Positions 53,605-62,569 are shown, counted from the first letter of the stretch. The stretch is DNA of 64,000 nt from Rugamonas rubra (GCF_900114705.1 NZ_FOTW01000006.1:186001-250000), one strand, 5' to 3'. The notes: generated by a model from the letters alone, not told the origin. A program made the numbers and translations.

Positions 53605-53635
53605 TTGTTGAAATAATAGGCAACAATTTCAACAA
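53605..53635. promoter_or_regulatory. Inverted-repeat operator of the winged-helix regulator
   Basis: TTGTTGAAAT (53605-53614) and ATTTCAACAA (53626-53635), perfect 10-base arms 11 bases apart, centred about 29 bases before the regulator ATG. Arm spacing of about two helical turns centre to centre fits a dimeric winged-helix protein. Autorepression is likely. Confidence 0.65.
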
Positions 53636-53648
53636 CACGGATTCCGCC

Positions 53649-54257
53649 ATGTCACGTTCGCCACGTCCCGCCATCAATTTCCGTGCCATCAGCGACCCCG
53701 AACGCATCAAGATCCTCGCCTCGCCGGCACGCCAGGAACTGGTCGACACGCTGGCCGCGATGGGCGGCCAGGCCAGCGCCGCCGCGCTCGCCTCGCAACT
53801 GGGGCGCCACGCCGACGGGCTATATTATCACCTGCGCATCCTGTGCAAGGCGGGATTGATCCAGGAATTCGACGGCGAGCGCGGCGAGGAGCGCCGCTAC
53901 CGCCTGCCGGGCGACCACACGGCGCCGCTGCGCCTGGCCTATCAGACCGGTCCGGACGGCAACACCGAGGCGCTGCACAAGTTCGCCCGCGGCCTGCTGC
54001 AGGTGGCCTGCCAGGATTTCGAGCAGGCGCTCGACATGCCGGACGTGGTGGTCGACGGCGCGCAGCGGCAATTGTGGGCCGCGCGCAACAAAGCCTGGTT
54101 GTCGGCCGAGGAACTGGCCGAGGCCAACGTGCTGCTCGAACGGCTGTGCGAGCTGATGAGCCGCCCGCGCGCGCCGGGCCGCGACCTGCTGATGAGCTGC
54201 GCCTTCGTGCTGGCGCCGGTGACGCCGCTGCCACTGCGCCGCAAGGCCGAGAAATAG
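53649..54257 (+). CDS. ArsR-like winged-helix transcription regulator
   Basis: A 202-residue protein with an N-terminal winged helix (ILASPARQELVDTLAAMGGQASAAALASQLGRHADGLYYHLRILCKAGLIQEF), matching the HTH_20/ArsR-like group. The remainder is helical (residues about 100-200) and probably for dimerisation or ligand sensing; no metal-binding Cys pair is seen in the helix. Start at 53649. A perfect inverted repeat lies directly upstream. The adjacent orphan binding-like gene may belong to its regulon. Confidence 0.85.
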   Translation: MSRSPRPAINFRAISDPERIKILASPARQELVDTLAAMGGQASAAALASQLGRHADGLYYHLRILCKAGLIQEFDGERGEERRYRLPGDHTAPLRLAYQTGPDGNTEALHKFARGLLQVACQDFEQALDMPDVVVDGAQRQLWAARNKAWLSAEELAEANVLLERLCELMSRPRAPGRDLLMSCAFVLAPVTPLPLRRKAEK

Positions 54258-54258
54258 A

Positions 54259-54294
54259 CACGGGGCCCCGCCGCGTCGACGCCGGGGCCCCGTG
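54259..54294. terminator. Bidirectional hairpin between convergent genes
   Basis: CACGGGGCCCCG and CGGGGCCCCGTG, perfect 12-base arms with a 12-base loop, between the winged-helix gene (stop 54257) and the protease gene (stop 54316). No T-run on either side. Confidence 0.6.
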
Positions 54295-54315
54295 GTGCCT
54301 CCACCGAGCCGGCGC

Positions 54316-55416
54316 CTAGGCCGGCTGCTTGCGGCGGCGCGCCAGCGCGCCCAGCAGGGCCATGCCCGACAGCATCATCGCGTAGGTTTCCGGCTCCGGC
54401 ACGGCCGTCACCTGGTTGATCCAGGCGATGTGCGAGAAGGTCGCGCTGGAGCCGGACAGGTCGCCGAAGCTCGAACTGTTGCTGGCGCTGGCGTCGCAAT
54501 TGTTCAGGCCGAAGGCCGGGCACACTTCGCTGCCCTGCCAGCCCCACGAGTGCACCGCCGACAGCAACCACTCCTTGCCGTTCCAGACGAAGTCGCCGCC
54601 GCCGGAATCGCCGCCGGCGATCAAGGCCTCGTTGGCGCCCTGCCCCAGGCCGCTGGACCAGGCGTTGCCGGTCGAGCCGGCGATGCGCCCCAGCGTGTTC
54701 CGGTTGCTGCCGCCATCGTCGAAGTCGCTCATGTAGGTGGTGCCGGGTGCGTAGTAGGCCGGATCGTAGCCGCCCAGCGCGTCGCCGACGTACTGGCTGG
54801 TGACCCGGTTGAAGGTGGCGCTGTCGACGTCGAAGGTGTTGTAGCCGTAGTGGCCGAAACGGCGGTCGCCCCAGCCGGTCTCGGCGTTGCTGCCGCCGAC
54901 GCTGGTGGTGCCGTAGCCGGCCATCAGGAAGTCCTTGCCGACGTCGTTGGTGGTGCTCAAATGGTAGCCGGCGATGCCGGTCACAGGCGCGCTCAGGCGC
55001 AGCAGCGCCATGTCGGCGCCGGTGTCGAGCTGGCCCCTCCAATTCGGATTGACGATGGAGTCCTTGACCGCCACCGTGCGGCTGACCTGGGCTTTGCCGT
55101 CGGCCCAACCGAAATCGACCTTCATCGAGGTGAAGCTGTCGGCGCAGTGGGCCGCCGTCAGCACGTAGGCGCCGCCGGCCAGCAGCGAACCCGAGCAGGC
55201 GTAGCTGGCGCCGGAGGGCTTGGTGAAGCTCAGACGGGCGACGCCGTCGAGGGCACCGACGACGCCGTTGAAACTCTGGCCCGGCAGGAAATGCCAGTCC
55301 GACGGCGACGAGGTGTTGCCGGTCAGCGGGGTCTGCGGGCCGGCCTGGGCCGCGCCGGCGGCGAGCAGGGCGAGCGAGAGGGTGGCGAGCTTGAACGGAG
55401 TGAAGGAAACGACCAT
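54316..55416 (-). CDS. Secreted trypsin-like serine protease with PEP-CTERM anchor
   Basis: A 366-residue S1 protease. Signal peptide (about residues 1-25), catalytic triad His90 (TAAHC), Asp135 (GADMALLRL) and Ser271 (GGDSGGGDF). The C-terminus has VPEP (339-342), a hydrophobic helix and the basic end ARRRKQPA: a PEP-CTERM exosortase signal. The protein should be exported, cleaved by exosortase EpsH/XrtA-type enzymes and linked to the surface or exopolysaccharide. Exosortase is not in the window. Start at 55416 chosen for AGAGG upstream; a GTG three codons earlier is an alternative. Confidence 0.93.
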   Translation of the reverse strand: MVVSFTPFKLATLSLALLAAGAAQAGPQTPLTGNTSSPSDWHFLPGQSFNGVVGALDGVARLSFTKPSGASYACSGSLLAGGAYVLTAAHCADSFTSMKVDFGWADGKAQVSRTVAVKDSIVNPNWRGQLDTGADMALLRLSAPVTGIAGYHLSTTNDVGKDFLMAGYGTTSVGGSNAETGWGDRRFGHYGYNTFDVDSATFNRVTSQYVGDALGGYDPAYYAPGTTYMSDFDDGGSNRNTLGRIAGSTGNAWSSGLGQGANEALIAGGDSGGGDFVWNGKEWLLSAVHSWGWQGSEVCPAFGLNNCDASASNSSSFGDLSGSSATFSHIAWINQVTAVPEPETYAMMLSGMALLGALARRRKQPA

Positions 55417-55749
55417 GAAACGCACCTCTATTTTAGGAATTGTTGATGGGTGAATCTACCTTGGAGTACTTGGCTGCCGCCCGCCGGGCGCGTTCCCGGC
55501 AAGCCCATCAGTAAGTGGATGCAAATATATCATTGCTTAATGAGAAACAATTGAATTCGGAAAAGAATATATTTTCGACACATTTTCATTGCAAAAACTT
55601 ATCTTTTACATTAGAAATTTTCATATCGGCGTGGATAATTCGGTCGCGCCGGGCATGCTGGCGCAGCGCATGAAGTGTTCATGTTGTCGTTCCAAGCAAG
55701 GACGAACTATGCTCAAATGGACGGGTCGGTTTTCGGCCCGGAGCCTGCC
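55417..55749. other. AT-rich divergent intergenic region
   Basis: 333 bases between the protease (minus) and binding-like protein (plus) genes. It contains A/T runs (TATATCATTGCTTAATGAG; GAATATATTTTCGACAC) that could hold promoters for both directions. I see no gene and no clear palindrome. Confidence 0.6.
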
Positions 55750-56541
55750 ATGCCACTCTCCTTCCTACTGTCGCTGGGCCGGCGCTGCCTGCTGTGCGGC
55801 GCCGTGCTGCTGGGGCCGGCCGGCGCGGCGCCGGCCGCGCCGCTGGCGTTGCGCGTCGCCGCCCAGGAGGGCACCGAGCCGAAGTTCATCGGCGCCGAAC
55901 GCGGCGGCGCCATCGCCGGCCTGTGCATCGACATCTTCCGCGCCATCGAAAAGATCGACCCCGGCCTGGCCTTCGTCGGCGACCAACGCTGGATGCCCTT
56001 GATCCGCATTTACAGCGAGCTGGCCAGCGGCGGCCAGGACGCCGCCTGCGCGGTGCAGCACACCGCCGAACGCGACGCCAAGTTCCTCTTCCTCGATCCG
56101 CCCCTGTTCCCCATCGCCTACCACCTGCTGGCGCGCGTCGACGACGACGTCGTCGTCAACGACTGGGACGACGTGCGCCGCCTGGGCGGCAACGGCGTGG
56201 TGCTGGCCAACCGCGGCTTCGCCACCACCACCGTGCTCGAACAACTGGGCGGCCTGCAGATCGACGCCAGCTCGACCAGCCCGCCGATGAACCTGCACAA
56301 GCTGATCGCCGGCCGCGGCCGCCTGTTCCTGCACCGCAGCCCCGGCCTGCGCGCCTTCCTCAAGCGCAACGGCGCCGCCGGCAAGGTCAAGATCCTGCCC
56401 GTGGTGATGGAGACGGCGCCGCTGTATCTGGCGGTGGGCAAGCATGTCGACCCCGGCCAAGTCGCGCGGCTGCGCCATGCGCTGCAATTGTTGGAGCGGC
56501 GCGGCGAACTGGAACGCCTGCTGCGCAAATGGGATCAATAA
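55750..56541 (+). CDS. Periplasmic solute-binding-like protein (SBP family 3 fold), orphan
   Basis: A 263-residue protein with a signal peptide (MPLSFLLSLGRRCLLCGAVLLGPAGAAPA). Mature part: LRVAAQEGTEPKFIGAERGGAIAGLCIDIFRAIEKIDPGLAF (fold start), QDAACAVQHTAERDAKFLFLDPPLFPIAYHLLARVD and a closing HALQLLERRGELERLLRKWDQ. These are features of family 3 periplasmic binding proteins without a transporter operon. Third such orphan in the window. Start at 55750 gives the signal peptide; upstream in-frame starts do not. Confidence 0.78.
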   Translation: MPLSFLLSLGRRCLLCGAVLLGPAGAAPAAPLALRVAAQEGTEPKFIGAERGGAIAGLCIDIFRAIEKIDPGLAFVGDQRWMPLIRIYSELASGGQDAACAVQHTAERDAKFLFLDPPLFPIAYHLLARVDDDVVVNDWDDVRRLGGNGVVLANRGFATTTVLEQLGGLQIDASSTSPPMNLHKLIAGRGRLFLHRSPGLRAFLKRNGAAGKVKILPVVMETAPLYLAVGKHVDPGQVARLRHALQLLERRGELERLLRKWDQ

Positions 56542-56646
56542 GGGAATCAATAGTAGCGGGCGGGAACAAATGTAATCTTGATTGACAGCAAGAGATGTTT
56601 TGGCCAATATCGCCGCTTCCAACACTCTCGCCCCCAGGATAGCCCG

Positions 56647-58773
56647 ATGATCCCGCTCCACCGCCTCCCCCTCGGCCTGCTGCTGGCCGCCGCCCTCGGC
56701 TGCGGCGCCAGCCACGCCGCCGCGCCGGCCGCCGCCGCCGCCGCCACCGCCAAGCACGCCATCAGCCACGAGGACGTTTGGCTGATGAAGCGGGTCGGCG
56801 CGCCGGTGCCCAGCCCGGACGGCAAATGGGCCGTGTTCTCGGTCACCGAGCCGGCCTACGACAGCAAGGAGCAGTGGTCCGACCTGTGGATCAAGTCGCT
56901 GCTCGACGACGGCGCGCCGCGCCGCCTGACCTTCTCCAAGGGCGGCGAAAGCGCCGCCGCCTGGTCGCCCGACAGCCGCCAGCTGGTCTTCGTCGCCAAG
57001 CGCGACGGCGACGAGGCCGCCCAGCTGTACCGCATCGACGTCGCCGCCGGCGGCGAGGCGCAGCGCCTGACCACGCTGACCCTGGGCGCGCGCCAGCCGA
57101 AGTGGAGTCCGGACGGCAAGCAGTTGCTGTTCGTCAGCGACATCTTCCCCGGCAACGCCGGCGAGGACGAGGTCAAGAAGAGTTTCAAGGAGCGCAAGGA
57201 GCGCAAGACCAGCGCGCGCGCCTACGAGAGCTTCCCGCCGCGCTTCTTCGACAAGTGGCTCGACGACAAGCAGGTGCGCCTGTTCGTCATGGACGCCCAG
57301 GCCGGCGCCACGGCGCGCAGCCTGCTGGCCACCAGCAAGGTGGCGGCCATGCCGGGCTTCGGCGGCGGCCAGGGCGACGAGGGCCAGTCGCTCGGCGCGA
57401 TCTGGGCGCCGGACGGCAAGAGCGTGGTGTTCGCCGCCTCGACCAACCGCGACCAGCAGGCGCGCGCCTCGGCCACCACGCAGATCTTCGCCGTCTCGGC
57501 CAAGGGCGGCGAGGCCTGGAAGCTGACCGCCGACGAGCACAGCTATAGCGAGCTGAAGTTCTCGCCCGATGGCAACACGCTGTTCTGCCTGACCCAGGCC
57601 GAGGAGGCCGGCAAGGTCTACGACCTGGAGCGCCTGGCCGCCTTCGCCTGGCCGATGCGCAGCCCCCAGCCGCAGATCCTGACGGCCAAGCTGGACCGCT
57701 CGATCTCGCGCTACGCCCTGCCCGAGGGCGGAAAGAGGGTCTACTTCAGCTACGAGCACGCCGGCCTGGAGCAGCTGCACTCGATCGCCTACGACGGCGG
57801 CGACCTGCGCGACGAGGCCTCGGCGCCGAGCGGCGCGATCAACTCGCTCAACGCCGGCGGCAAGGCCCTGGTCGGCGTGTGGGAGTCCGCGGTCAACCCG
57901 CCCGAGGTGTACGCCTTCAACGGCGCGCCCAAGCGCCTGACCGCCTTCAACACCGAGCAGGCCGCCGCCATCGACTGGCTGCCGGCCGAGCACTTCTGGT
58001 TCAAGGCGGCCGACGGCCGGCAGGTCCACAACATGATCGTCAAGCCGGCCAACTTCGACCCGAGCAAGAAGTATCCGCTGTTCGCCGTCATGCACGGCGG
58101 CGCCGCCAACATGTGGCGCGACCAGTTCGTGCTGCGCTGGAACTACCACCTGCTGGCCCGGCCCGGCTACGTGGTGCTGTTGACCGACTACAAGGGTTCC
58201 ACCGGCTACGGCGAGGAGTTCGCCCGCGCCATCCAGTTCGATCCGCTGAAGGGGCCGGGCGAACACATCAACCAGGCCGTCGACGAGGCCGTCAAGAAAT
58301 ACGCCTTCATCGACGGCGGCAAGCTGGCCGCCGGCGGCGCCAGCTACGGCGGCCACCTGGCCAACTGGCTACAGGCCACCACCACGCGCTACAAGGCCTT
58401 CGTCTCGCACGCCGGCGAGATGGACCTGGTGATGCAGTGGGGCACCAGCGACAGCATCCACGGCCGCGAGGTCAACAGCGGCGGCCCGGTCTGGGGCGGG
58501 CTGCCGGTGTGGCGCGAGCAGAGTCCGGTAATGCAGGCCGGCAACCACGACAAGGGAACCGGCTTCCTCACGCCGATTTTGATCTCCGTCGGCGAGCTGG
58601 ACTACCGCGTGCCGGCCAACAACGCGCTGATGAACTTCGCCACCCAGCAACGCCTGAACGTGCCGAGCAAGCTGCTGGTGTTCCCCGACGAGAACCATTG
58701 GATCTTGAAGGGCGAGAACAGCCGCTACTTCTACAGCGAGGTGCACGGCTGGCTGGCCAAGTATCTGAAGTAG
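56647..58773 (+). CDS. S9-family prolyl oligopeptidase-like peptidase, secreted
   Basis: A 708-residue periplasmic or outer-membrane-associated serine peptidase of the S9C/DPP5-like group. Signal peptide ending near SHAA. An N-terminal beta-propeller (WD-like strands with SPDGKWAVFSV, SPDSRQLVFVAK, SPDGKQLLFVSD) spans residues about 40-430, followed by the alpha/beta hydrolase domain. Triad: Ser566 (GGASYGGH), Asp652 (GELDYRV) and His684 (DENHW). It removes short peptides or dipeptides. Monocistronic, 105 bases after the binding-like gene. Confidence 0.93.
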   Translation: MIPLHRLPLGLLLAAALGCGASHAAAPAAAAAATAKHAISHEDVWLMKRVGAPVPSPDGKWAVFSVTEPAYDSKEQWSDLWIKSLLDDGAPRRLTFSKGGESAAAWSPDSRQLVFVAKRDGDEAAQLYRIDVAAGGEAQRLTTLTLGARQPKWSPDGKQLLFVSDIFPGNAGEDEVKKSFKERKERKTSARAYESFPPRFFDKWLDDKQVRLFVMDAQAGATARSLLATSKVAAMPGFGGGQGDEGQSLGAIWAPDGKSVVFAASTNRDQQARASATTQIFAVSAKGGEAWKLTADEHSYSELKFSPDGNTLFCLTQAEEAGKVYDLERLAAFAWPMRSPQPQILTAKLDRSISRYALPEGGKRVYFSYEHAGLEQLHSIAYDGGDLRDEASAPSGAINSLNAGGKALVGVWESAVNPPEVYAFNGAPKRLTAFNTEQAAAIDWLPAEHFWFKAADGRQVHNMIVKPANFDPSKKYPLFAVMHGGAANMWRDQFVLRWNYHLLARPGYVVLLTDYKGSTGYGEEFARAIQFDPLKGPGEHINQAVDEAVKKYAFIDGGKLAAGGASYGGHLANWLQATTTRYKAFVSHAGEMDLVMQWGTSDSIHGREVNSGGPVWGGLPVWREQSPVMQAGNHDKGTGFLTPILISVGELDYRVPANNALMNFATQQRLNVPSKLLVFPDENHWILKGENSRYFYSEVHGWLAKYLK

Positions 58774-58852
58774 GCCGTGTTGGTTTTGAAGTAACACGCG
58801 GCGTCGCCGGCATGCAGCAAGCCCCACCGGCTCGCGCCGCTGGCGATGGCCT

Positions 58853-58892
58853 AAAAAAAACCACCCTGCGGCAACACTGCGCCGCAGGGTGG
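58853..58892 (-). terminator. Intrinsic terminator of the BON gene
   Basis: CCACCCTGCGGC/GCCGCAGGGTGG stem with an 8-base loop; the minus strand continues TTTTTTTT. It lies between the S9 peptidase and BON genes, which converge. Confidence 0.92.
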
Positions 58893-58941
58893 ATCAACAT
58901 CGACGGGGGCCGCCAACGCGGCCCCCCGGCATATCCGCCGC

Positions 58942-59664
58942 CTACTTCTTGATCTGCAAGCCGTTCTGCACCTCGGTCACGCCCTTTACGCCGCGCGCCA
59001 GTTGCACCGCCTTGTCGGCCTCCGCCTGGGACGGCACGAAGCCGCTCAGCATCACCACGCCGTTGACGGTCTCCACATGCACGTCCATCGCCTTCAAGTC
59101 CGGTTCCTTGATCAGGTCGGCTTTCACCTTGGTGGTGATGACGGTGTCGGCCACCGCCTCGCCGGCCGAGGCGCTCTTGCCGCGCGCCACGCAGGCCGCC
59201 TTGTCGCTGCCGCTCAGCCGGTCGCAATCGGCGTTGGCCTGGGCGGTGGTGGCGGCGCGCTGCTCGGCCTTGGCGTCGTTGACGGCCGCCGTGTGGGTCA
59301 CCTTGGCCTCGCGCATGCAGTTGCCCTTGCTGTCGCCCATGTCGGCACACTTGGCCTTGGCCACGTCGTAGTCGGCGTCGGCCACGGCGATGCGGGATTT
59401 TTGCACATCCTTCTTATCGTTCTTGAACTGCGCCACGGCGTCGGCGTCGGCGCGTGCCCGGGCCGCCTTGGCCTCCTGCACACACAAGTCCTTGGCGTTG
59501 CCGCTTTGCTGGTCGCATTTGGCCTTGGTCATCTTGTAGTCGTCGGCGGCCTTGTTGCTCGCCTGCTTGTAGGCGGCCGTGTCGCGCGTCTGCGCCATCG
59601 CCGGGCTGGCCATGAAGCTGACGCTGGTGGCGCCTGCCAAGGCAAGGAGGAGTAGTTTGTTCAT
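58942..59664 (-). CDS. Periplasmic BON-domain protein with three Cys-pair repeats
   Basis: A 240-residue protein with a signal peptide (MNKLLLLALAGATSVSFMASPAMAQ). The N-terminal 150 residues are helical and hold three similar units with a cysteine pair each: C-x10-C in AKCDQQSGNAKDLC, C-x9-C in AKCADMGDSKGNC and C-x10-C in ADCDRLSGSDKAAC. A C-terminal BON domain (VITTKVKADLIKEPDLKAMDVHVETVNGVVMLSGFV) probably contacts the outer membrane or peptidoglycan. Start at 59664 (ATG) after GGGACAC; a GAT/RBS upstream is weak. Confidence 0.88.
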   Translation of the reverse strand: MNKLLLLALAGATSVSFMASPAMAQTRDTAAYKQASNKAADDYKMTKAKCDQQSGNAKDLCVQEAKAARARADADAVAQFKNDKKDVQKSRIAVADADYDVAKAKCADMGDSKGNCMREAKVTHTAAVNDAKAEQRAATTAQANADCDRLSGSDKAACVARGKSASAGEAVADTVITTKVKADLIKEPDLKAMDVHVETVNGVVMLSGFVPSQAEADKAVQLARGVKGVTEVQNGLQIKK

Positions 59665-59793
59665 GATGTGTCCCTTTTGTGTGGTTGACATGGAGATTTA
59701 ATCCCCACACAGAACGACGCTCTGTGCGGGACCACACACAATCGGGGAAATCAGATCAAAAAGGCAATCGAACAGCGCACGCCTTGTGGCGCA

Positions 59794-60486
59794 TCAATCC
59801 TCGCCCAACAAGCCTTTGCTCCACAGCACAGTGACTTGTTCGAAAGGAGTTGCGGCGGGGCCGAACGCCGTGCCGTCGCGCGCCAGCTGCAGCCAGGCGC
59901 TGGTGTCGTGCGAGGCGCCGGCGGCACCGGCGCCGCGCCGCAAGCGGCTCAGCCACTGGTGCACCTGGGCGTACTCGGCCGGATGGCGCTGCGCCGTCCA
60001 GGCCAGCGCCAGCAAGTCGGAAAAGCCCTCCTCGCGCTGGGTCAGGCGCATCTCCTTCGACATCTCCAGCAGCTCGGGCCGCTCGGCCTGCTGGTGGCCG
60101 ACTTCGACGAAGCCGGTCGGTAGCACATGCCAGGAGCCCTGGGCGTAGCGCCAGCAATGGCCGACCTCGTGCGCGGTGATGGCCTCGATCAGCACGCCGC
60201 GCTGCTCGGCCGGCACACTGTCGAGCACGCTCTCGGCCTGCGGGTTGCCGCGCATCGACAGCACCAGCTTGCAGCGGCCGTGGTCGAAACCCATCGCCAG
60301 CGGCACATCGTTGGGGCCGGACTGCGGCTGGACGATGATGTCGATCGGCAGTTGCAGTTGCTTGGCGTAGGCCAGCACGGGGGCGCCGGCCGACAGCCAG
60401 CGGGTTTCGACGTCGGTCAACGACGCGGCCGAGGCCGCTACGCTGGCGCCGCCGAGGAGGAGGAGGGATAGGATGAGCTTGTGCAT
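59794..60486 (-). CDS. Putative secreted HExxH metalloprotein, unknown family
   Basis: A 230-residue protein with a signal peptide (MHKLILSLLLLGGASVAASA). The motif AHEVGH (His106, Glu107, His110 within residues 105-110) has the zinc-peptidase HExxH pattern; an acidic stretch REEGFSD (residues 151-157) could supply the third ligand. I do not recognise a named family. A role in protein or peptidoglycan processing is plausible. It is divergent from no gene and sits 129 bases from the BON gene on the same strand. Confidence 0.78.
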   Translation of the reverse strand: MHKLILSLLLLGGASVAASAASLTDVETRWLSAGAPVLAYAKQLQLPIDIIVQPQSGPNDVPLAMGFDHGRCKLVLSMRGNPQAESVLDSVPAEQRGVLIEAITAHEVGHCWRYAQGSWHVLPTGFVEVGHQQAERPELLEMSKEMRLTQREEGFSDLLALAWTAQRHPAEYAQVHQWLSRLRRGAGAAGASHDTSAWLQLARDGTAFGPAATPFEQVTVLWSKGLLGED

Positions 60487-60665
60487 GGTGGATTCCGTGC
60501 ACCAACTCTAGCATGCTCAGCGCAAAGAAAATTGCTTTGGAGCAGTAACTTCCACAGTATTTTTCTACGTAGAAAAAGTGGAATGATTGAGGCCGAGGCA
60601 AGGCCGGCGGGCCAGATTGGAAGGGACGAGCGCAGCTAAGCGAAGAAAACCCGCGCCACAGATCG

Positions 60666-60691
60666 AGGGTCAGACCCTAGGGTCTGACCCT
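60666..60691. repeat. GGGTCAGACCC palindromic repeat, copy D
   Basis: Perfect 26-base AGGGTCAGACCCT/AGGGTCTGACCCT palindrome, as in copy C, followed by GGCTTGCGCCGTTGGG. It lies between the metalloprotein start and the DPP III-like stop. Confidence 0.92.
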
Positions 60692-60759
60692 GGCTTGCGC
60701 CGTTGGGTGGTGTTGTAGCCGCCGGCACCTTGGGCAAGCAAAGGCCGGGCGGCAAGCGC

Positions 60760-62457
60760 TTACTTGGCCAACAAGGCCTTGGCCGTGCTGAAGGCCGGAC
60801 GGATGTCGTTCGGCACCGTCTTCATCTTGTCGAGCGCCTTCTGCACGTCGGGGCGGATCACCACGTACTTGACCATCATCTCCTTGGCGCGGGCGTAGTC
60901 GCCGGTCGCCTCGATGGTGAGGAACTCGCGGTCCAGGTCGATCACCGCCTGCTTGATCTTCTTGAAGTCGACCGCGAAGGTGCCGTCGCCGTGCGAGATG
61001 AAGCCGCCCTTGTCGAGCAGGTAGTTCATCTGGATCGCCATGCCGCGCGCGTGCGAGTCGGTCAGGCCGAAATGCAGCGTGCGGAAGCCCGACGCCAGGA
61101 AGGTGGTGTAGAGCTTGCGCTCGGCCGCCTCGCCCTGCCCCAGCGTGCCCTTCAACTGGCCCTTGTCCATCATGTAGCCCAGCGCGAACAGGCCGGTGAT
61201 GTCGGCCTTGGCCTCCTCGATGGTCGAGTAGGCCTCCTTCAGGTCCTGCCGTGGCGTCGACTCCTTGCCGCCGTTCTTGGTCAGGTGCGGACCGAGGCCG
61301 TGGGTGATCTCGTGCGCCAGGATGTGGGTGAAGAAGGAATCGAAGTCGAGGTCCTTCTGGTCGGCCGGCTTGAGCACCAGCTTGGAGATCGGCGTCAGCG
61401 TCGACTTGAACTTCGCCTCCTGCACGTTCTTCAGCATCACGCGCTTGGAGCCGCGCTGGCTGATGATGCGCTCGTCGTTGGGCAGGTTGTAGGCGGCCGT
61501 CTGCACGCCCATGTTGCCGTCGCCGGCGCCGTACACCTGGTTGACCACCACCATCGGCGCCAGCGCGCCGACCTTGGCGTTGCGGTATTGCGCGTCGAGC
61601 GGCAGATTGTCCTCCAGCTCCTGCATGTGCTTGGCGAAGAAGTCCAGCTTCTGCGTCTCCTTCTGGTCGCGGATGTTGACGTAGGCCTCGAAGGCGGCCT
61701 TGTAGCCGAACAGCTCGTCGTTGTAGGTCTCGTAGGGGCCGATGGTGATGTCGACCGGCGCGTCCAGGTCCATCCAGGCGAAGTCGGAGGCCAGGTAGTC
61801 GTTGGACAGGAAGGCGTCGGCGCGCAGGGCGAGGAATTTCTTCAGCGAGGCGTTGTCGGTGGCGGCGGCCGCTTCGCGCAGCAGCGCGGCCAGCTTCTCC
61901 AGCTCGGCCTTGTATTCGTCCGAATACTTGACGATCTTGAACTTGCCCTCGGCGTCGTTGCGGATGGTGGTGAAGAACCACTGCGCCTGCTCCTTGTCGG
62001 CCGCCGGCAGCGCGTTCATCCACGCCTCCAGCGCCTCCTTGCCGGCGCCGGCCGGGTAGAAGTTGCCGGCCTCCGGCTTCTTGGCCGGGATGGCGATGCC
62101 GGCCAGCTGCGCCGGCAGGAAGGCGTCGTGGCCGTCGAGGATGGACCACGGCCCCTTGTTGAGCCAGAAGTAGTTCAGGCGCGCCTTGCCCAGCGGCGTC
62201 GTATCCTTTTGCAGCGCGGCCCACAGCGCCTCGTTGTGCGACCAGCGCTGGCGCAGTTGCAGCACGTCGACGATCTTGGCCGCCTCGATCAGTTTGGCGA
62301 TGGCCTTCTTGTCGCCGGCCGACAGCTTGGACGTGTCGGCCTTCAGCTCGACCGGCGCGTAGCGCGCGGCCATCTTGTTCAATTCGGCGACAGTGGCCGG
62401 CGCGGCGACGGCGCCGCCGGCAGCGGCCAGCAGCAAGGGAAGCAGGAGTTTTTTCAT
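60760..62457 (-). CDS. Dipeptidyl peptidase III-like M49 metallopeptidase, secreted
   Basis: A 565-residue zinc peptidase with a signal peptide (MKKLLLPLLLAAAGGAVAAP). The zinc site reads HEITHGLGPH (H382, E383, H386) and EEAKAD (E414-D419). The M49 family has HELLGH with a longer insert in eukaryotes, while bacterial members often have a pentapeptide HExxH, as here. The tail is a helical domain. It cleaves dipeptides from oligopeptides. Flanked by repeat copies D and E. Confidence 0.88.
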   Translation of the reverse strand: MKKLLLPLLLAAAGGAVAAPATVAELNKMAARYAPVELKADTSKLSAGDKKAIAKLIEAAKIVDVLQLRQRWSHNEALWAALQKDTTPLGKARLNYFWLNKGPWSILDGHDAFLPAQLAGIAIPAKKPEAGNFYPAGAGKEALEAWMNALPAADKEQAQWFFTTIRNDAEGKFKIVKYSDEYKAELEKLAALLREAAAATDNASLKKFLALRADAFLSNDYLASDFAWMDLDAPVDITIGPYETYNDELFGYKAAFEAYVNIRDQKETQKLDFFAKHMQELEDNLPLDAQYRNAKVGALAPMVVVNQVYGAGDGNMGVQTAAYNLPNDERIISQRGSKRVMLKNVQEAKFKSTLTPISKLVLKPADQKDLDFDSFFTHILAHEITHGLGPHLTKNGGKESTPRQDLKEAYSTIEEAKADITGLFALGYMMDKGQLKGTLGQGEAAERKLYTTFLASGFRTLHFGLTDSHARGMAIQMNYLLDKGGFISHGDGTFAVDFKKIKQAVIDLDREFLTIEATGDYARAKEMMVKYVVIRPDVQKALDKMKTVPNDIRPAFSTAKALLAK

Positions 62458-62569
62458 GGGACCTTTGGGGGTGGATGGAATAGAAAAAGGCGGGTTCGTG
62501 GCCCGCCTCTGCGCCATGGGCGCTTATTGTAATCCAGGTCCATCTGCAAAAACCCACCAGCGAAAATCG

